Positions 18,003-27,603 of a stretch of DNA of 64,000 nt are shown piece by piece. Made by a program: the position numbers and the translations under genes. This stretch comes from CAUYUA01 sp963575675 (GTDB lineage: Bacteria; Pseudomonadota; Alphaproteobacteria; Azospirillales; Azospirillaceae). The notes under the pieces were generated by a model. That model made no database searches and was not told where the DNA came from. It was given only the letters and a program-made list of their open reading frames with translations. The stretch is from positions 53,410 to 117,409 of the forward strand of contig CAUYUA010000111.1 of assembly GCA_963575675.1 (NCBI GenBank), in the 5' to 3' direction. Within the stretch, counting starts at the first letter, position 1. Each line of letters starts with the position of its first letter.

Positions 18003-21000
18003 TCACAGAGTTATCAATTCATGAACTTTTTCAAGCAATTTATCCGGATTGATCGGCTTCATCAATATCTGTTGTCCTTTCTGAAGGTTGATTTCATCAA
18101 GCTTATCTTGAGTGGCGTACCCGGTAAGATAAAGAATCCTAAGTTCCGGATTTTTTTCGAGCAAATTCTTCCCCAACTCAGCTCCCGACATTCCGGGCAT
18201 TGACACATCGGAAACCAAAAGATCAAACAACCCGGCGCCTTCGTCATATAGCTCCACAGCCTCGGCCCCACCACGGGCGGCCACAACCGTATACCCCCCT
18301 TCCTCCAAAGTCAGCTTAAGAAAAGAACGCACCGAATCTTCATCATCCACTAACAAAATCGAACCACCTTCTGAACCAAAGAAATCGAGAAAATCATCTT
18401 CTTCGTGGGAAATCTTTACGTCGACCGGCTCGGCCGCCGGAAGATAAAGAGTGAATGTCGTGCCGCACCCTAACTCCGTATTCAGTTCAACCACGCCCCC
18501 GGCCTGCCGCACGGCGCCATACACCAACCATAACCCCAAACCGGTCCCTTTTCCCGGCTCTTTGGTTGTGAAGAACGGCTCCCAAATACGATCGCGAACT
18601 TCTTCGGGGATGCCGGTGCCGGTGTCGGTAACGCTCAACAGCGCATAACGTCCTGGTTTCATTCCCTCATGCTGATCTAAAAACGCGGCGTCGGGCTCAC
18701 AGGCTCGAAGACGCAAAGTCAAAGACCCTCCTTGAGGCATGGCGTCGCGACCGTTCAACGCCAAGTTGAGAACAGCCTGATTCAAAGTTGTCGGATTCGC
18801 AATTGTGCAAACGCCCTCATCAGCAATATCAACGCTCAAACTGACGCCATCGGTCAACAGCGGCCGTAAGAACACTTTAAGATCGCTAATCATCTCCGAC
18901 AGTGAAATGACTTTGGTTTCGTTGGTCGGCTTGGAGCGACTAAAATCCAGAAGCTGCGACGTCAAAGCGGCGGCGCGATCAGAAGCTTTATAGATTTCCT
19001 TCAAACACATGGATAACCGCTCGCGATCATCCGGCGTGCGCTCCGCCAATCGCGCGAATCCGCCAATCGCGGTCAACATATTGTTGAACTCATGGGCGAT
19101 GCCGCCAGCCATACGCCCGACAGCCTCCATTTTTTGGATTCGCTGCAATTCCGCCTCAGCGCGCCGCCGCTCTGTAATATCTGTGAACACCAGTAATAAC
19201 GCCGAACGATTTTGGTGCATCACCTGACAGGCGCGAATTTCTGCGAATCGTTGAATATTGTCGCGCGGCATAATCTCGCATTCCAGACGAAAATCGTCGA
19301 CGAGATCGAAGGAAATTTCCGAAAGCTCTTGCAGCAATGCTTCGGCCAAGAACGAATCCAGCTTCTGATTTTCTAAAGTCTCCGGCGCGGGAATTCCGAA
19401 CAACGCAGACGCCGCGCTGTTGGCGAAGAGAACAGTTACCTTATCCCAAATAGCGATTCCGTATGGAACCAACTCAACCAATTGGCGATATCTATACTCA
19501 CTATCCCGTAAAGCGGTTTCTGTATACAGGCGCTCCAATTCAGCGGCGGCGCGAGCGGCGAAGATGCTGAGAAGATTCTGAGCCTCGCGCGTTCCGCTTA
19601 AAGAACGCCGAGACATGACGGCAATGACGCCAATAGGTTTCAGAGCATTGTTAAAGAGCGGCGCTCCGATATAACTTTCAACATCATATTGGGCAAAGAA
19701 TCTATTATTTGCATAATTTTCTCGAATTCGAGAAGGAATGACTATCATGCCGCAATGAAAGACTTCGGCGCATGGAGAGCCATCTAAATCGTAAACAATA
19801 TTATCATTCACCTCGCCATCAACCGCCAGAACAATCGAGCGGATGGAGTCTCCGTGCAGCTCCCCGATCAGAGCGATTTCCAACCCCAAAGCGCGTGAAA
19901 GCGCCACAACCAAAGAACGGAAGAACTCATTTCCAGCGGAACGAGACACTGCTTGCGCCAAATCCTTCAACACCAACTCGAAATGACTGCGCTCGGTGAT
20001 GTCCGTAAAAGTGGCGACCATCCCGCCATCCAGCATAGCGCTGCGACGAACCTCCAAGACTCTCCCGTCCGGAAGTTTATAATCGCCGATCAAGAACATT
20101 CCCAAAGCGTCGCCACCGGAATCGCGATCTTCCGAAACTTCGAAAATTTCCGTCAACGCGCTGGAGCGTTGCGCTTCGTAATCTTTAAAATCGGACAAAT
20201 TCAATCCAAGATCGCCAACGTCCGTCGGCAGATCCATAATCTTTAAGAAGGTGTCATTCCACGACGCCAGCATGCCGGCGGAATTAAACATACAAATACC
20301 TTGGCTGATGCTGTCGAGCGTCGCCTTCAACCGAGTCGTCTGCCCGGCCAATTCTTCTTCGCGGATTTTAATCTCAGTGATGTCGGTCAGAATCTTGACC
20401 ACGCCCCCCGACGGGGTCCCATGCTCGCTGATCCGATACCAACGCCCATTCGACAAGGCCTGATCAACAGGCTCATCGTGATCCATGTGCCTGCGCCAAC
20501 GCTCATCGACCCAGGCGGCCATATCTGCAATCGGCTCTCGCCCTTTTCCACGATCGACGGCGGCCCGCAGAATGGACTCGAAGGTTTGTCCGGGCGTTAA
20601 ACAATCCGCCAAATCCGGATATGCTTTGCGGTAATTGTCATTGCACAACAACAGACGCCCTTCAGCGTTGAACAAAACAAATCCTTCCGAAATACTGTCG
20701 ATCGCATCATGAACAGCGGCCATTCTCTCGCGCGCCTCACCGACGATTTCAATCATATCAGTCGAATCGACGCCAACGCCATAGTACCCCAAAAACCGCC
20801 CTTGATCGTCCCACAATGGACAACCATTCAAGTTAATTACGAATAGAACGCTGTCCTCAGCGTCTTTTTTCTCATCAGAACCCCGAAGAAAGAATAATTG
20901 AACGCCGGAAAATGCGGCTTTGTTTTGAATTTTTTCTCGAAACGCCTTTTTTTTCGTTTCATCTCCAACATGCTTTTCCAAAGTGAGAAGATCGCCGCCG

Positions 21001-21458
21001 ACGACAATCTCTGAAGACTCCGGCAATACCGAACCGCCGTCAGAGACATAAGTGAATTTACCGTCGGCATTGGTCTCCCAGTGAATATCGGAGGCCATTT
21101 GAGCGAACCGCCGCAACCGAACGCAATCCTGCCGCACAGCATCAATACTTTGGGAATCTTGATCTCTTTCGGCGTTTACAACGCCCCCGGCCTCAAGACG
21201 GTTTATTTCTTGACGCAGACCGTCACAAGAATAGATGATCTTATCGTAAAGAATTCTCCAAGCACACGTCGCCGCAACGCCAAAAACCAAAAGAAAAAGA
21301 ACCGCGCCCCATTCTTCTTGCCGTTCTTGACGCAAAGTCGAAAACACAAAAAAAAATGCGCCGGCGCCCCCAAGAACTGAAGCGTAAACAACCGACAGAG
21401 CAGAAACGGCTTTCTGCAACCGACGAAAAAGAGCGACGATGGCGGAAGAATCGGACAT
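18003..21458 (-). CDS. Membrane hybrid sensor histidine kinase, multi-PAS with GAF
   Basis: The 1151 residues contain two N-terminal membrane segments (about 17-40 and 50-70) and four PAS-like domains (about 115-235, 250-360, 375-490 and 655-760). A GAF domain sits at about 500-645 between the third and fourth PAS. Next come HisKA with His789 in GGIAHEFNNMLTAIGG, HATPase_c (about 885-1008; NGRDAM, DTGTGIP, GKGTGLGL) and a C-terminal receiver with Asp1084 in LVSDVSMPGMSG. The HEFNN box marks a kinase of the NtrB-like type. AGAGG lies ahead of ATG 21458. The response regulator gene follows directly, giving a probable phosphorelay: kinase, own receiver, then possibly the partner. The PAS/GAF set suggests an intracellular cue, but which one is unknown. 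Confidence 0.93.
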   Translation of the reverse strand: MSDSSAIVALFRRLQKAVSALSVVYASVLGGAGAFFFVFSTLRQERQEEWGAVLFLLVFGVAATCAWRILYDKIIYSCDGLRQEINRLEAGGVVNAERDQDSQSIDAVRQDCVRLRRFAQMASDIHWETNADGKFTYVSDGGSVLPESSEIVVGGDLLTLEKHVGDETKKKAFREKIQNKAAFSGVQLFFLRGSDEKKDAEDSVLFVINLNGCPLWDDQGRFLGYYGVGVDSTDMIEIVGEARERMAAVHDAIDSISEGFVLFNAEGRLLLCNDNYRKAYPDLADCLTPGQTFESILRAAVDRGKGREPIADMAAWVDERWRRHMDHDEPVDQALSNGRWYRISEHGTPSGGVVKILTDITEIKIREEELAGQTTRLKATLDSISQGICMFNSAGMLASWNDTFLKIMDLPTDVGDLGLNLSDFKDYEAQRSSALTEIFEVSEDRDSGGDALGMFLIGDYKLPDGRVLEVRRSAMLDGGMVATFTDITERSHFELVLKDLAQAVSRSAGNEFFRSLVVALSRALGLEIALIGELHGDSIRSIVLAVDGEVNDNIVYDLDGSPCAEVFHCGMIVIPSRIRENYANNRFFAQYDVESYIGAPLFNNALKPIGVIAVMSRRSLSGTREAQNLLSIFAARAAAELERLYTETALRDSEYRYRQLVELVPYGIAIWDKVTVLFANSAASALFGIPAPETLENQKLDSFLAEALLQELSEISFDLVDDFRLECEIMPRDNIQRFAEIRACQVMHQNRSALLLVFTDITERRRAEAELQRIQKMEAVGRMAGGIAHEFNNMLTAIGGFARLAERTPDDRERLSMCLKEIYKASDRAAALTSQLLDFSRSKPTNETKVISLSEMISDLKVFLRPLLTDGVSLSVDIADEGVCTIANPTTLNQAVLNLALNGRDAMPQGGSLTLRLRACEPDAAFLDQHEGMKPGRYALLSVTDTGTGIPEEVRDRIWEPFFTTKEPGKGTGLGLWLVYGAVRQAGGVVELNTELGCGTTFTLYLPAAEPVDVKISHEEDDFLDFFGSEGGSILLVDDEDSVRSFLKLTLEEGGYTVVAARGGAEAVELYDEGAGLFDLLVSDVSMPGMSGAELGKNLLEKNPELRILYLTGYATQDKLDEINLQKGQQILMKPINPDKLLEKVHELITL

Positions 21459-21699
21459 TCTGAACCTCTACCCGGCGAATAAACCAAAAAACTTTACTAA
21501 CGAAGAAAATCGGAACCATCCACAAAATGGACGGAAAACCAAAAGACACGACGCCTCCACAATCATAGAGTTCGTCGTCACCCGCTTCCACACTCTTCCC
21601 GGTTCATGACAATGATCTTCGCAATCCAACTTAGAAAAAACGATGCACACCACTCGTTCGCTCACTCAAAAAAACGACGACGCATGCCCTACAACCGAA

Positions 21700-23031
21700 T
21701 TACAACCGAATGCCGACAGCGCCGCGACGGTCTGCGTCATCCAATCGCGCGCCCCGCAAGTCCGCCCCTGTGAAGTCCGCGTCCAGCAAAGATGCCTTAC
21801 ACATGTTAACGTCGCGTAAATTCGCGTTTCGAAAATTAGCTTTTTCAAGATTAGCGCCTTCAAGGTTGGCGCCTTTTAAGTTGGCGCCGACGAGTTTTGT
21901 TTCGGACAAGTTCGAATACCATCGAGAAATAGACCCCGCCACCAAAGAAATCGATCCCATATTGGCCAAAGAAAACTTTGACCCGGATAAATCGGCGCCG
22001 CGAAAATCCACGCCTCTCAAATCGGCGTCGCTGAAGTCGGTTTCTATCGCCATGGCGTTTTTTAGACTGGCCATACAGAGCTTGGCGGATTTAAATTGAG
22101 AATAATTCAAAGTCGCCAAATCGAAAATCGACGCCCACAAATTAACGCCCGAAAGATCAACAGAGGCGAGACTAATGCGAGACAAATTAGCCTGAGTTCC
22201 GTTAACGCCCATGGTCTCGATCCATTTTCCATGCTCTTGAATGATGTCTTGGATCGAATGCTCCAGCATTTCCAATCGCCGTGACGTGATCATTCCGGCG
22301 GTGTTGGCTTTAACCAGTTCGGCTTCCAGCACGTTAACGGCGGTGAGATCGGCGTTCTTAAGAATCGCGCCATCCAAAATCGCGCCGCTTAAGCTGGCGC
22401 CATGCAACACGCATCCCGTCAGATTGGCGCCGGAGAGGTCCGCGCCGATAAAAACCACGCCACGCAAGTCGGAGCCGCTTAAATCAGCGTCTTTCAACTT
22501 GGCGTTGCGCATATTCGCGTTTCTCAGAGTAGTCCCATGCCCAACCGACCGCCCAAGCTTCGCATCGGAAAGATTGGCTTTTGAGAGATTGGCTCCGTCG
22601 AAACTCGACGGCATATGACGAATCGGGGTGTAGTTTCCGTCTTTGTCGCGCATAAGGATAAATCCTTCACGCACGTCCGCACGAGAAAGATTGGCGCCTT
22701 CAAAGTCGGCATAACTTAAATCGGTTCCTCTAAAATCGACTCCCGTCAATTCGCAAGAATTAAACTTGCATTGCGACAGCTTTGCGCCGAAAAAATTCGA
22801 GTTCTTAAATTTACCATTACGAAAATCAGACTTCTCAACATTTGCGCCAATAAATTCACAATCACTCAAATCCTTCCCCAAAAAGTCAATTTCGCTGGCG
22901 TCCCTAAACGAAATGGTGAATTTACGCCCTCCAGGGCGAGACTGAACAAATTTCTTATGCTCAACACAAAGGCTTTCAACCTCGACCTGAGAAATCCGCT
23001 TCAGCTCAATTCCTTCGACGAATGACGACAT
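21700..23031 (-). CDS. Pentapeptide-repeat protein
   Basis: A 443-residue protein made almost wholly of A(D/N)LxX repeats: GANVEKSDFRNGKFKNSNFF, LSGANLTGCVLHGASLSGAI, LKGANLEGANLEKANFRNAN. It has two repeat blocks (about residues 45-235 and 270-440) split by a helical stretch containing ITSRRLEMLEHSIQDIIQEH. Each block should form a right-handed quadrilateral beta-helix. I choose ATG 23031 because GGAGG sits 6-7 bases upstream; the longer frame from 23094 has no such site. There is no signal peptide. Some family members protect gyrase from quinolones, but most have no known role, and nothing here points to gyrase. It stands upstream of the hybrid kinase on the same strand, 240 bases apart. 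Confidence 0.85.
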   Translation of the reverse strand: MSSFVEGIELKRISQVEVESLCVEHKKFVQSRPGGRKFTISFRDASEIDFLGKDLSDCEFIGANVEKSDFRNGKFKNSNFFGAKLSQCKFNSCELTGVDFRGTDLSYADFEGANLSRADVREGFILMRDKDGNYTPIRHMPSSFDGANLSKANLSDAKLGRSVGHGTTLRNANMRNAKLKDADLSGSDLRGVVFIGADLSGANLTGCVLHGASLSGAILDGAILKNADLTAVNVLEAELVKANTAGMITSRRLEMLEHSIQDIIQEHGKWIETMGVNGTQANLSRISLASVDLSGVNLWASIFDLATLNYSQFKSAKLCMASLKNAMAIETDFSDADLRGVDFRGADLSGSKFSLANMGSISLVAGSISRWYSNLSETKLVGANLKGANLEGANLEKANFRNANLRDVNMCKASLLDADFTGADLRGARLDDADRRGAVGIRL

Positions 23032-23256
23032 AAAACCCCTCCGCCCACCGGCGCCAAACAACGCCGCCATCGGCGTCACATGAATTTTGCACATGCAATG
23101 CTAATTCTATATCCACTTTGAAGTTTCAAGGCCAGACTTTCTAGAAATCTGTCAGAAAAATCCATCCATGATCCAATCACATATCAACAAATCCTGTAAT
23201 AACGCCAACGAACTGAATGACCGACTCTATGATCGTCGGCTCTTCTGAGTAAAAAA

Positions 23257-23368
23257 ACGGGTCCAGGGACTGTGTTCCTGGCCATGGAAAATCATAAGAA
23301 GGGGAAGAGAAAGCCTCCTTCCTCCCTCTTACGACCTCCCACGACCAGGAACACAGCTCCTGCTCCGT
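23257..23368. repeat. Long palindromic intergenic element
   Basis: The left end reads ACGGGTCCAGGGACTGTGTTC then CTGGCC. The right end is its imperfect reverse complement (ACGACCAGGAACACAGCTCC, TGCTCCGT at 23341-23368). The arms continue inward through AATCATAAGA / TCTTACGACCT. Each end can also fold by itself around the ACTGTGTT loop. The element fills most of the gap between the pentapeptide gene and the ABC transporter. The remaining bases of 23032-23593 show no gene. Confidence 0.8.
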
Positions 23369-23593
23369 ATGCTTTATGCAAGGCGCATGGCGAACGCTCA
23401 CGCAGAATCGCATCCGGATCACGTCCGGAGATTTAAACGCGCCATCGACGCAAATTCAACCTCAACGCCAAAATGTCTATGGACAAGAATGACGGCAACA
23501 GTCACGATAGCAGCTTGACAGCCCCGTCATGTGACGGATCTCTTAACTTCGGCCAACCGCGCGCCGCACATGCGGTCGCATCGCCGAAAGCAG

Positions 23594-24532
23594 GTGAGCA
23601 GGCTCTTGATTGTCGTTAACAACCTCGTCTTCGACTACCCAACCAAGCGCGCGTTGCGCTCGGTGTCGTTCACCGTTCACTCGGGGGCCATCACGGGGCT
23701 CGTCGGCCCCAACGGCGCCGGAAAGACCACGCTGCTGCGTTGCTTGGCGGGATTGGAAGCGCCATATTCCGGCTCGGTCTCCATAGACGGCGTCGATGTG
23801 AACGAGCATCCTCGCGAAGTGCATAGTCGCCTCGGTCTGTTGCAAGATGTTTTCGGTCTGTATAATTCACTGACGGTTCGTCAATCTTTAGTGTATCACG
23901 CCGGGGCTCACAGCGTTCCCGCCCACGACCGCCTTACCCGCGCAACCGAAACCGCCATACGGCTAGGATTGATTGACCGTATGGAAGAGAAAGTCGGCGC
24001 TCTGTCGCGCGGCTTACGGCAGCGTCTGGCGATCGCCCAAGCAATCATTCATCGACCGCGCGTTTTGTTGCTCGACGAACCTGCGTCGGGACTTGACCCG
24101 GATTCCCGCTCCAATCTTTCCGATCTGTTGCGCACTCTCGCCGTGCAAGGCATGACTCTGATTGTTTCGTCGCACATCTTGGCCGAGTTGGAAGATTACT
24201 CCACCCACATGATGATTTTGCGCAATGGACGATTGGTGGAACACTGCCCCACGCGCACGCCGATCGGTCGTCCTCGCCGCCTGCGCGTCTCTTTGGCGAA
24301 CACAACGAACGCCTCGACCACGCTGAGATCGGCTTTAACGGCTGACGCCGCCGTCAGCGACATCGATATCGACGGGGCCGCCGCGCGATTTGACTTCACC
24401 GGAGACGTCTCCGCTCAAGCGACGCTGTTGCGCCGACTAATCGAATCCGGTTTGCCGATAACCGCCCTTCAAGAAGAGCCGCGCTCCATGCAAGCGGTCT
24501 ACACCGAAAAAATGCGGGGACCAAGACGATGA
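23594..24532 (+). CDS. ABC transporter ATP-binding protein
   Basis: This is a standalone ATPase of an exporter-type ABC system. Walker A is GLVGPNGAGKTTLLRCLAGL, the Q-loop is GLLQDVFGLY, the signature is ALSRGLRQRLAIAQAI (LSRGL in place of LSGGQ), Walker B is VLLLDEPASGLD, and the switch His is in VSSHILAELE. The C-terminal 90 residues form the accessory domain usual in ABC-2-type ATPases. Start is uncertain: GTG 23594 gives a family-like N-terminus (SRLLIVVNNLVFDYP); ATG 23570 and GTG 23531 are alternatives, and none has a strong ribosome-binding site. The permease gene overlaps by 4 bases (ATGA), so the two are translationally coupled. Confidence 0.9.
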   Translation: MSRLLIVVNNLVFDYPTKRALRSVSFTVHSGAITGLVGPNGAGKTTLLRCLAGLEAPYSGSVSIDGVDVNEHPREVHSRLGLLQDVFGLYNSLTVRQSLVYHAGAHSVPAHDRLTRATETAIRLGLIDRMEEKVGALSRGLRQRLAIAQAIIHRPRVLLLDEPASGLDPDSRSNLSDLLRTLAVQGMTLIVSSHILAELEDYSTHMMILRNGRLVEHCPTRTPIGRPRRLRVSLANTTNASTTLRSALTADAAVSDIDIDGAAARFDFTGDVSAQATLLRRLIESGLPITALQEEPRSMQAVYTEKMRGPRR

Positions 24533-25875
24533 ATCCGGAGTTCCAGCGCAATCTCTGGCTGGAGATACCGACAAGTCGGCTGATCGCCATGCCCGCCGTG
24601 TTGCTGTTGGCGTTTCTCGCCGCGTGGCTGGCCGGAGGAGACTCCTTGGTCGCCCCGGCGGCGCTCTTGGCCATAGTCGCCCTATTGATCTTATGGGGCA
24701 GCCGTTTGGCCGCAGAATCCGTGCTGAGAGAAGTCGCGGCCAACACCTGGGACACCCAGCGCATGTCCTCGGTCGGCGCATGGAATATGGCCTGGGGGAA
24801 ACTTTATGGCGGAACCGCCTTTGTTTGGTACGGCGCCCTGTGGTGCTCCGTCATTTACCTCACCACGCCCGAGCCTCACCTGTTGCCCCTAACGCGACTG
24901 CTGTTGGCCGGGTTGCAAGTGCAGGGATTGGCGCTGTTGTTCAGCCTTATGTTGTTGCGCCATGAGCCGGAAAGCCTGCACTTTCATGTGATCGCCTCCC
25001 AAACCGCCGCAATTATGGCCGTGGTTCCGATCCTGGTCAAAGCCACCGCTCCCGGCAATATCGACGGCGAAGTCGTGTGGTTCGGCGTCGGCGTCCCGTC
25101 TCCGGCCTTTTTGTTTTTTTCGCAAATCGCGTTTTTGCTCTGGACCATGGTCGGCCTCTATCGCCTAATGCGAATTGAACTGAATTATCGTCCCGGCCCT
25201 CAAGCCACTTGGTTGCTGTTTGCGCTGTTCTTGGCGTCTTACATCTCCGGATTTGACGATCTGTTTTCCACGTCGGCAGGCTCCCACGCCGTCGGCGACG
25301 CATTGGAAACTCGCGCCTTCACGACCTTCTGCGTCTTCACCGTTCTCACTTACGTCGCCGCTTTCATCGAACCCAAAAACATTGTAAGACTGCGCCGATG
25401 GGCTGAACTCATCGCTTCGGGCAATGTTATGAGGTCTTTGGACATTGCTCCAAGCTGGGCGTTCAGCGCCGCCCTCACCTATCTCTTGGCAATCGGCTCG
25501 CTTGTCCACCTCTTGCTGCTTCCCACCGCCGATCGCGCCTTGCCCGAAGAAATTGCGCGATTCGTCATCGCCATAGCCTTATTCGTCACCCGCGATGTTG
25601 CAATGCTCTACGCCTTTGTCCTTCAAGACAGATTGCGACGAGGACATATAGCGGCGCTTGTCTGCCTCATCATGCTCTACTTTATCCTTCCCGTCATGCT
25701 CAACGCCGTTCACTTGGATTTCCTGATTCCCGTCTTTTTACCCAGCGCCAACACATCAACGGCGGTCACCGTTGCGCCAATCGCCATACAAGCCGTTTTC
25801 GCCGTTTCGTTCACTCTTCGACGCTGGCGAGGAATTCGAACGCCAGACGATCGCTCTCAACAGACGCATCATTAA
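24529..25875 (+). CDS. ABC transporter membrane protein (permease)
   Basis: A 448-residue integral membrane protein with about 11-12 hydrophobic segments, beginning at an ATG inside the ATPase stop region. Segments include MPAVLLLAFLAAWLAG near residue 20, LTRLLLAGLQVQGLALLFSL, IAFLLWTMVGLYRL, WLLFALFLASYISG, FVIAIALFVTRDVAMLYAFV and LVCLIMLYFILPVML. No motif identifies a substrate. Being paired with the upstream ATPase, it should form an ABC-2-like exporter or a membrane-remodelling complex. I do not recognise a named family. Codon use matches the neighbours, so there is no sign of recent transfer. Confidence 0.8.
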   Translation: MNPEFQRNLWLEIPTSRLIAMPAVLLLAFLAAWLAGGDSLVAPAALLAIVALLILWGSRLAAESVLREVAANTWDTQRMSSVGAWNMAWGKLYGGTAFVWYGALWCSVIYLTTPEPHLLPLTRLLLAGLQVQGLALLFSLMLLRHEPESLHFHVIASQTAAIMAVVPILVKATAPGNIDGEVVWFGVGVPSPAFLFFSQIAFLLWTMVGLYRLMRIELNYRPGPQATWLLFALFLASYISGFDDLFSTSAGSHAVGDALETRAFTTFCVFTVLTYVAAFIEPKNIVRLRRWAELIASGNVMRSLDIAPSWAFSAALTYLLAIGSLVHLLLLPTADRALPEEIARFVIAIALFVTRDVAMLYAFVLQDRLRRGHIAALVCLIMLYFILPVMLNAVHLDFLIPVFLPSANTSTAVTVAPIAIQAVFAVSFTLRRWRGIRTPDDRSQQTHH

Positions 25876-26002
25876 CGCGGTCCCTCGACCGGAATTAGTC
25901 GAAAACGCTATCCGCAAAAACAATCCAAACGCCGAAGTCTTTTTGCGCTTCCCCCCTTTCTTGGCGGTTTACGCCAAAGCCGTTCCTGATGAGGACGCGA
26001 AT

Positions 26003-27358
26003 ATGAGCTACGATTTTGATCTTATAACCATTGGCGCCGGTTCAGGAGGCGTTGCAGCCAGTCGTCGCGCGGCGTCTTACGGCGCCAAAGTCGCCATTTT
26101 CGAAGGCGACAGAGTTGGCGGAACTTGCGTCATTCGCGGGTGTGTGCCCAAAAAATTGCTGATGTACGCCGGACAATATCGCGACGGCTTCGAAGACGCG
26201 CTCGGATATGGTTGGTCGCTCCCCTCATCGCCCACATTTGATTGGAAAAACCTCATCGCCGCCAAAGGCCGCGAAATCGATCGCCTGAATCGGACCTATC
26301 ACAATATGCTGGAAAAGGCCGGGGTCACGCTGATCCCCAGCTTCGCGCGCCTCATCGATCCTCACACCGTCGAAGCCAATGGTCGACGCCACACCGCACA
26401 CACCCTCCTCATCGCCACAGGCGGCCACCCGGTTCGCCCCGACGTCTCCGGCGGCGACCTCGCCATCACCTCCAACGAAGCGCTGGAGCTATCCACTCTC
26501 CCCAACCGCATCATCATCATCGGAGCCGGGTATATCGCCGTAGAATTTGCGGCAATATTCAACGCCCTTGGAGCCGACGTCACCCTTATGGTTCGCGGAG
26601 ACGGCTTGCTGCGCGGTTTCGACGCCGACGTGCGCTCGGCGCTGAGCGTCGCAATGCAAACGCGCGGCGTAAAAATTCTTACCGGCGCTCAGCCCGCCGC
26701 AATAGAGCAAGCATCCAACGCGTTTTTAGTGACGACGAAAGACGGCGCGCAATACGCCGCCGATTTGGTTATGGCCGCCACCGGACGCGCTCCCAACACC
26801 TCTGGACTGGGTTTGGAGACTGTCGGCGTCGCAACTCATCCGCGCACCGGCGCCGTACAGGTTGATCTTAATTCCCGAACCAACATCGATTCCATATACG
26901 CCGTCGGCGACGTCACCAACCGCGTCTCCCTCACCCCGGTGGCGATCGCCGAGGGTCGCGCCCTCGCCGAAACTCTATACAACAACAACCCTATGCAAGT
27001 CTCTTATGACAACATTCCCACCGCCGTCTTCACCTCTCCCCCAATCGGAACGGTGGGCTTGACCGAAGAGCAAGCACGCGCACATAATAAAACCATCGAT
27101 ATTTACCGCACAGCCTTCCGCCCGATGAAAAACACTCTCAGCGGTCGAGACGAACGCACGATGATGAAATTGGTGGTCGATTCCACCGATGACCGCGTGC
27201 TGGGAGCGCACATGGTCGGTCCCGACGCGCCGGAGATCATTCAAGGCGTGGCAATCGCCCTAAACTGCGGCGCCACAAAGAAACAATTCGACCGAACCAT
27301 TGGTTTACACCCCTCCGCCGCCGAGGAATTCGTCACGATGCGCGACAAAGTTTCTTGA
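26003..27358 (+). CDS. gor: Glutathione-disulfide reductase
   Basis: The 451-residue flavoprotein uses NADPH to reduce oxidised glutathione. It has the FAD motif ITIGAGSGGVAASRRAASYG, the redox-active pair in GGTCVIRGCVPKKLL (CxxxxC), the NAD(P) motif IIIGAGYIAVEFAAIFNALG, the second FAD motif IYAVGDVTNRVSLTPVAIAE, and the C-terminal HPSAAEEFVTMR with the catalytic His-Glu. ATG 26003 is preceded by GAGGA; the open frame runs back to 25772, but those 77 residues overlap the permease gene and are unlike the family. The CVIRG pattern fits glutathione reductase better than lipoamide dehydrogenase or mercuric reductase. Confidence 0.95.
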   Translation: MSYDFDLITIGAGSGGVAASRRAASYGAKVAIFEGDRVGGTCVIRGCVPKKLLMYAGQYRDGFEDALGYGWSLPSSPTFDWKNLIAAKGREIDRLNRTYHNMLEKAGVTLIPSFARLIDPHTVEANGRRHTAHTLLIATGGHPVRPDVSGGDLAITSNEALELSTLPNRIIIIGAGYIAVEFAAIFNALGADVTLMVRGDGLLRGFDADVRSALSVAMQTRGVKILTGAQPAAIEQASNAFLVTTKDGAQYAADLVMAATGRAPNTSGLGLETVGVATHPRTGAVQVDLNSRTNIDSIYAVGDVTNRVSLTPVAIAEGRALAETLYNNNPMQVSYDNIPTAVFTSPPIGTVGLTEEQARAHNKTIDIYRTAFRPMKNTLSGRDERTMMKLVVDSTDDRVLGAHMVGPDAPEIIQGVAIALNCGATKKQFDRTIGLHPSAAEEFVTMRDKVS

Positions 27359-27603
27359 ACGCTCTCCCCGAAACAAGAACGAGAACGCAACAACAGAGTA
27401 AACAACATAACGCCTTTAATCGCAGATTTCGATCACTTCTTGCTTGAACTCTCCGAGACCATGAAGTCTAGATTGTTATGTTGCTCGCGTGGGCCCGCCA
27501 TCCTGAGTCTTTTTGGTTTTCGAGCATTTGACGACCACGACCAATACTTTATCATTACCAGAGCGCCACCCCCCTCCCGGTCGCCGAAGGCAATTTACAC
27601 AGC

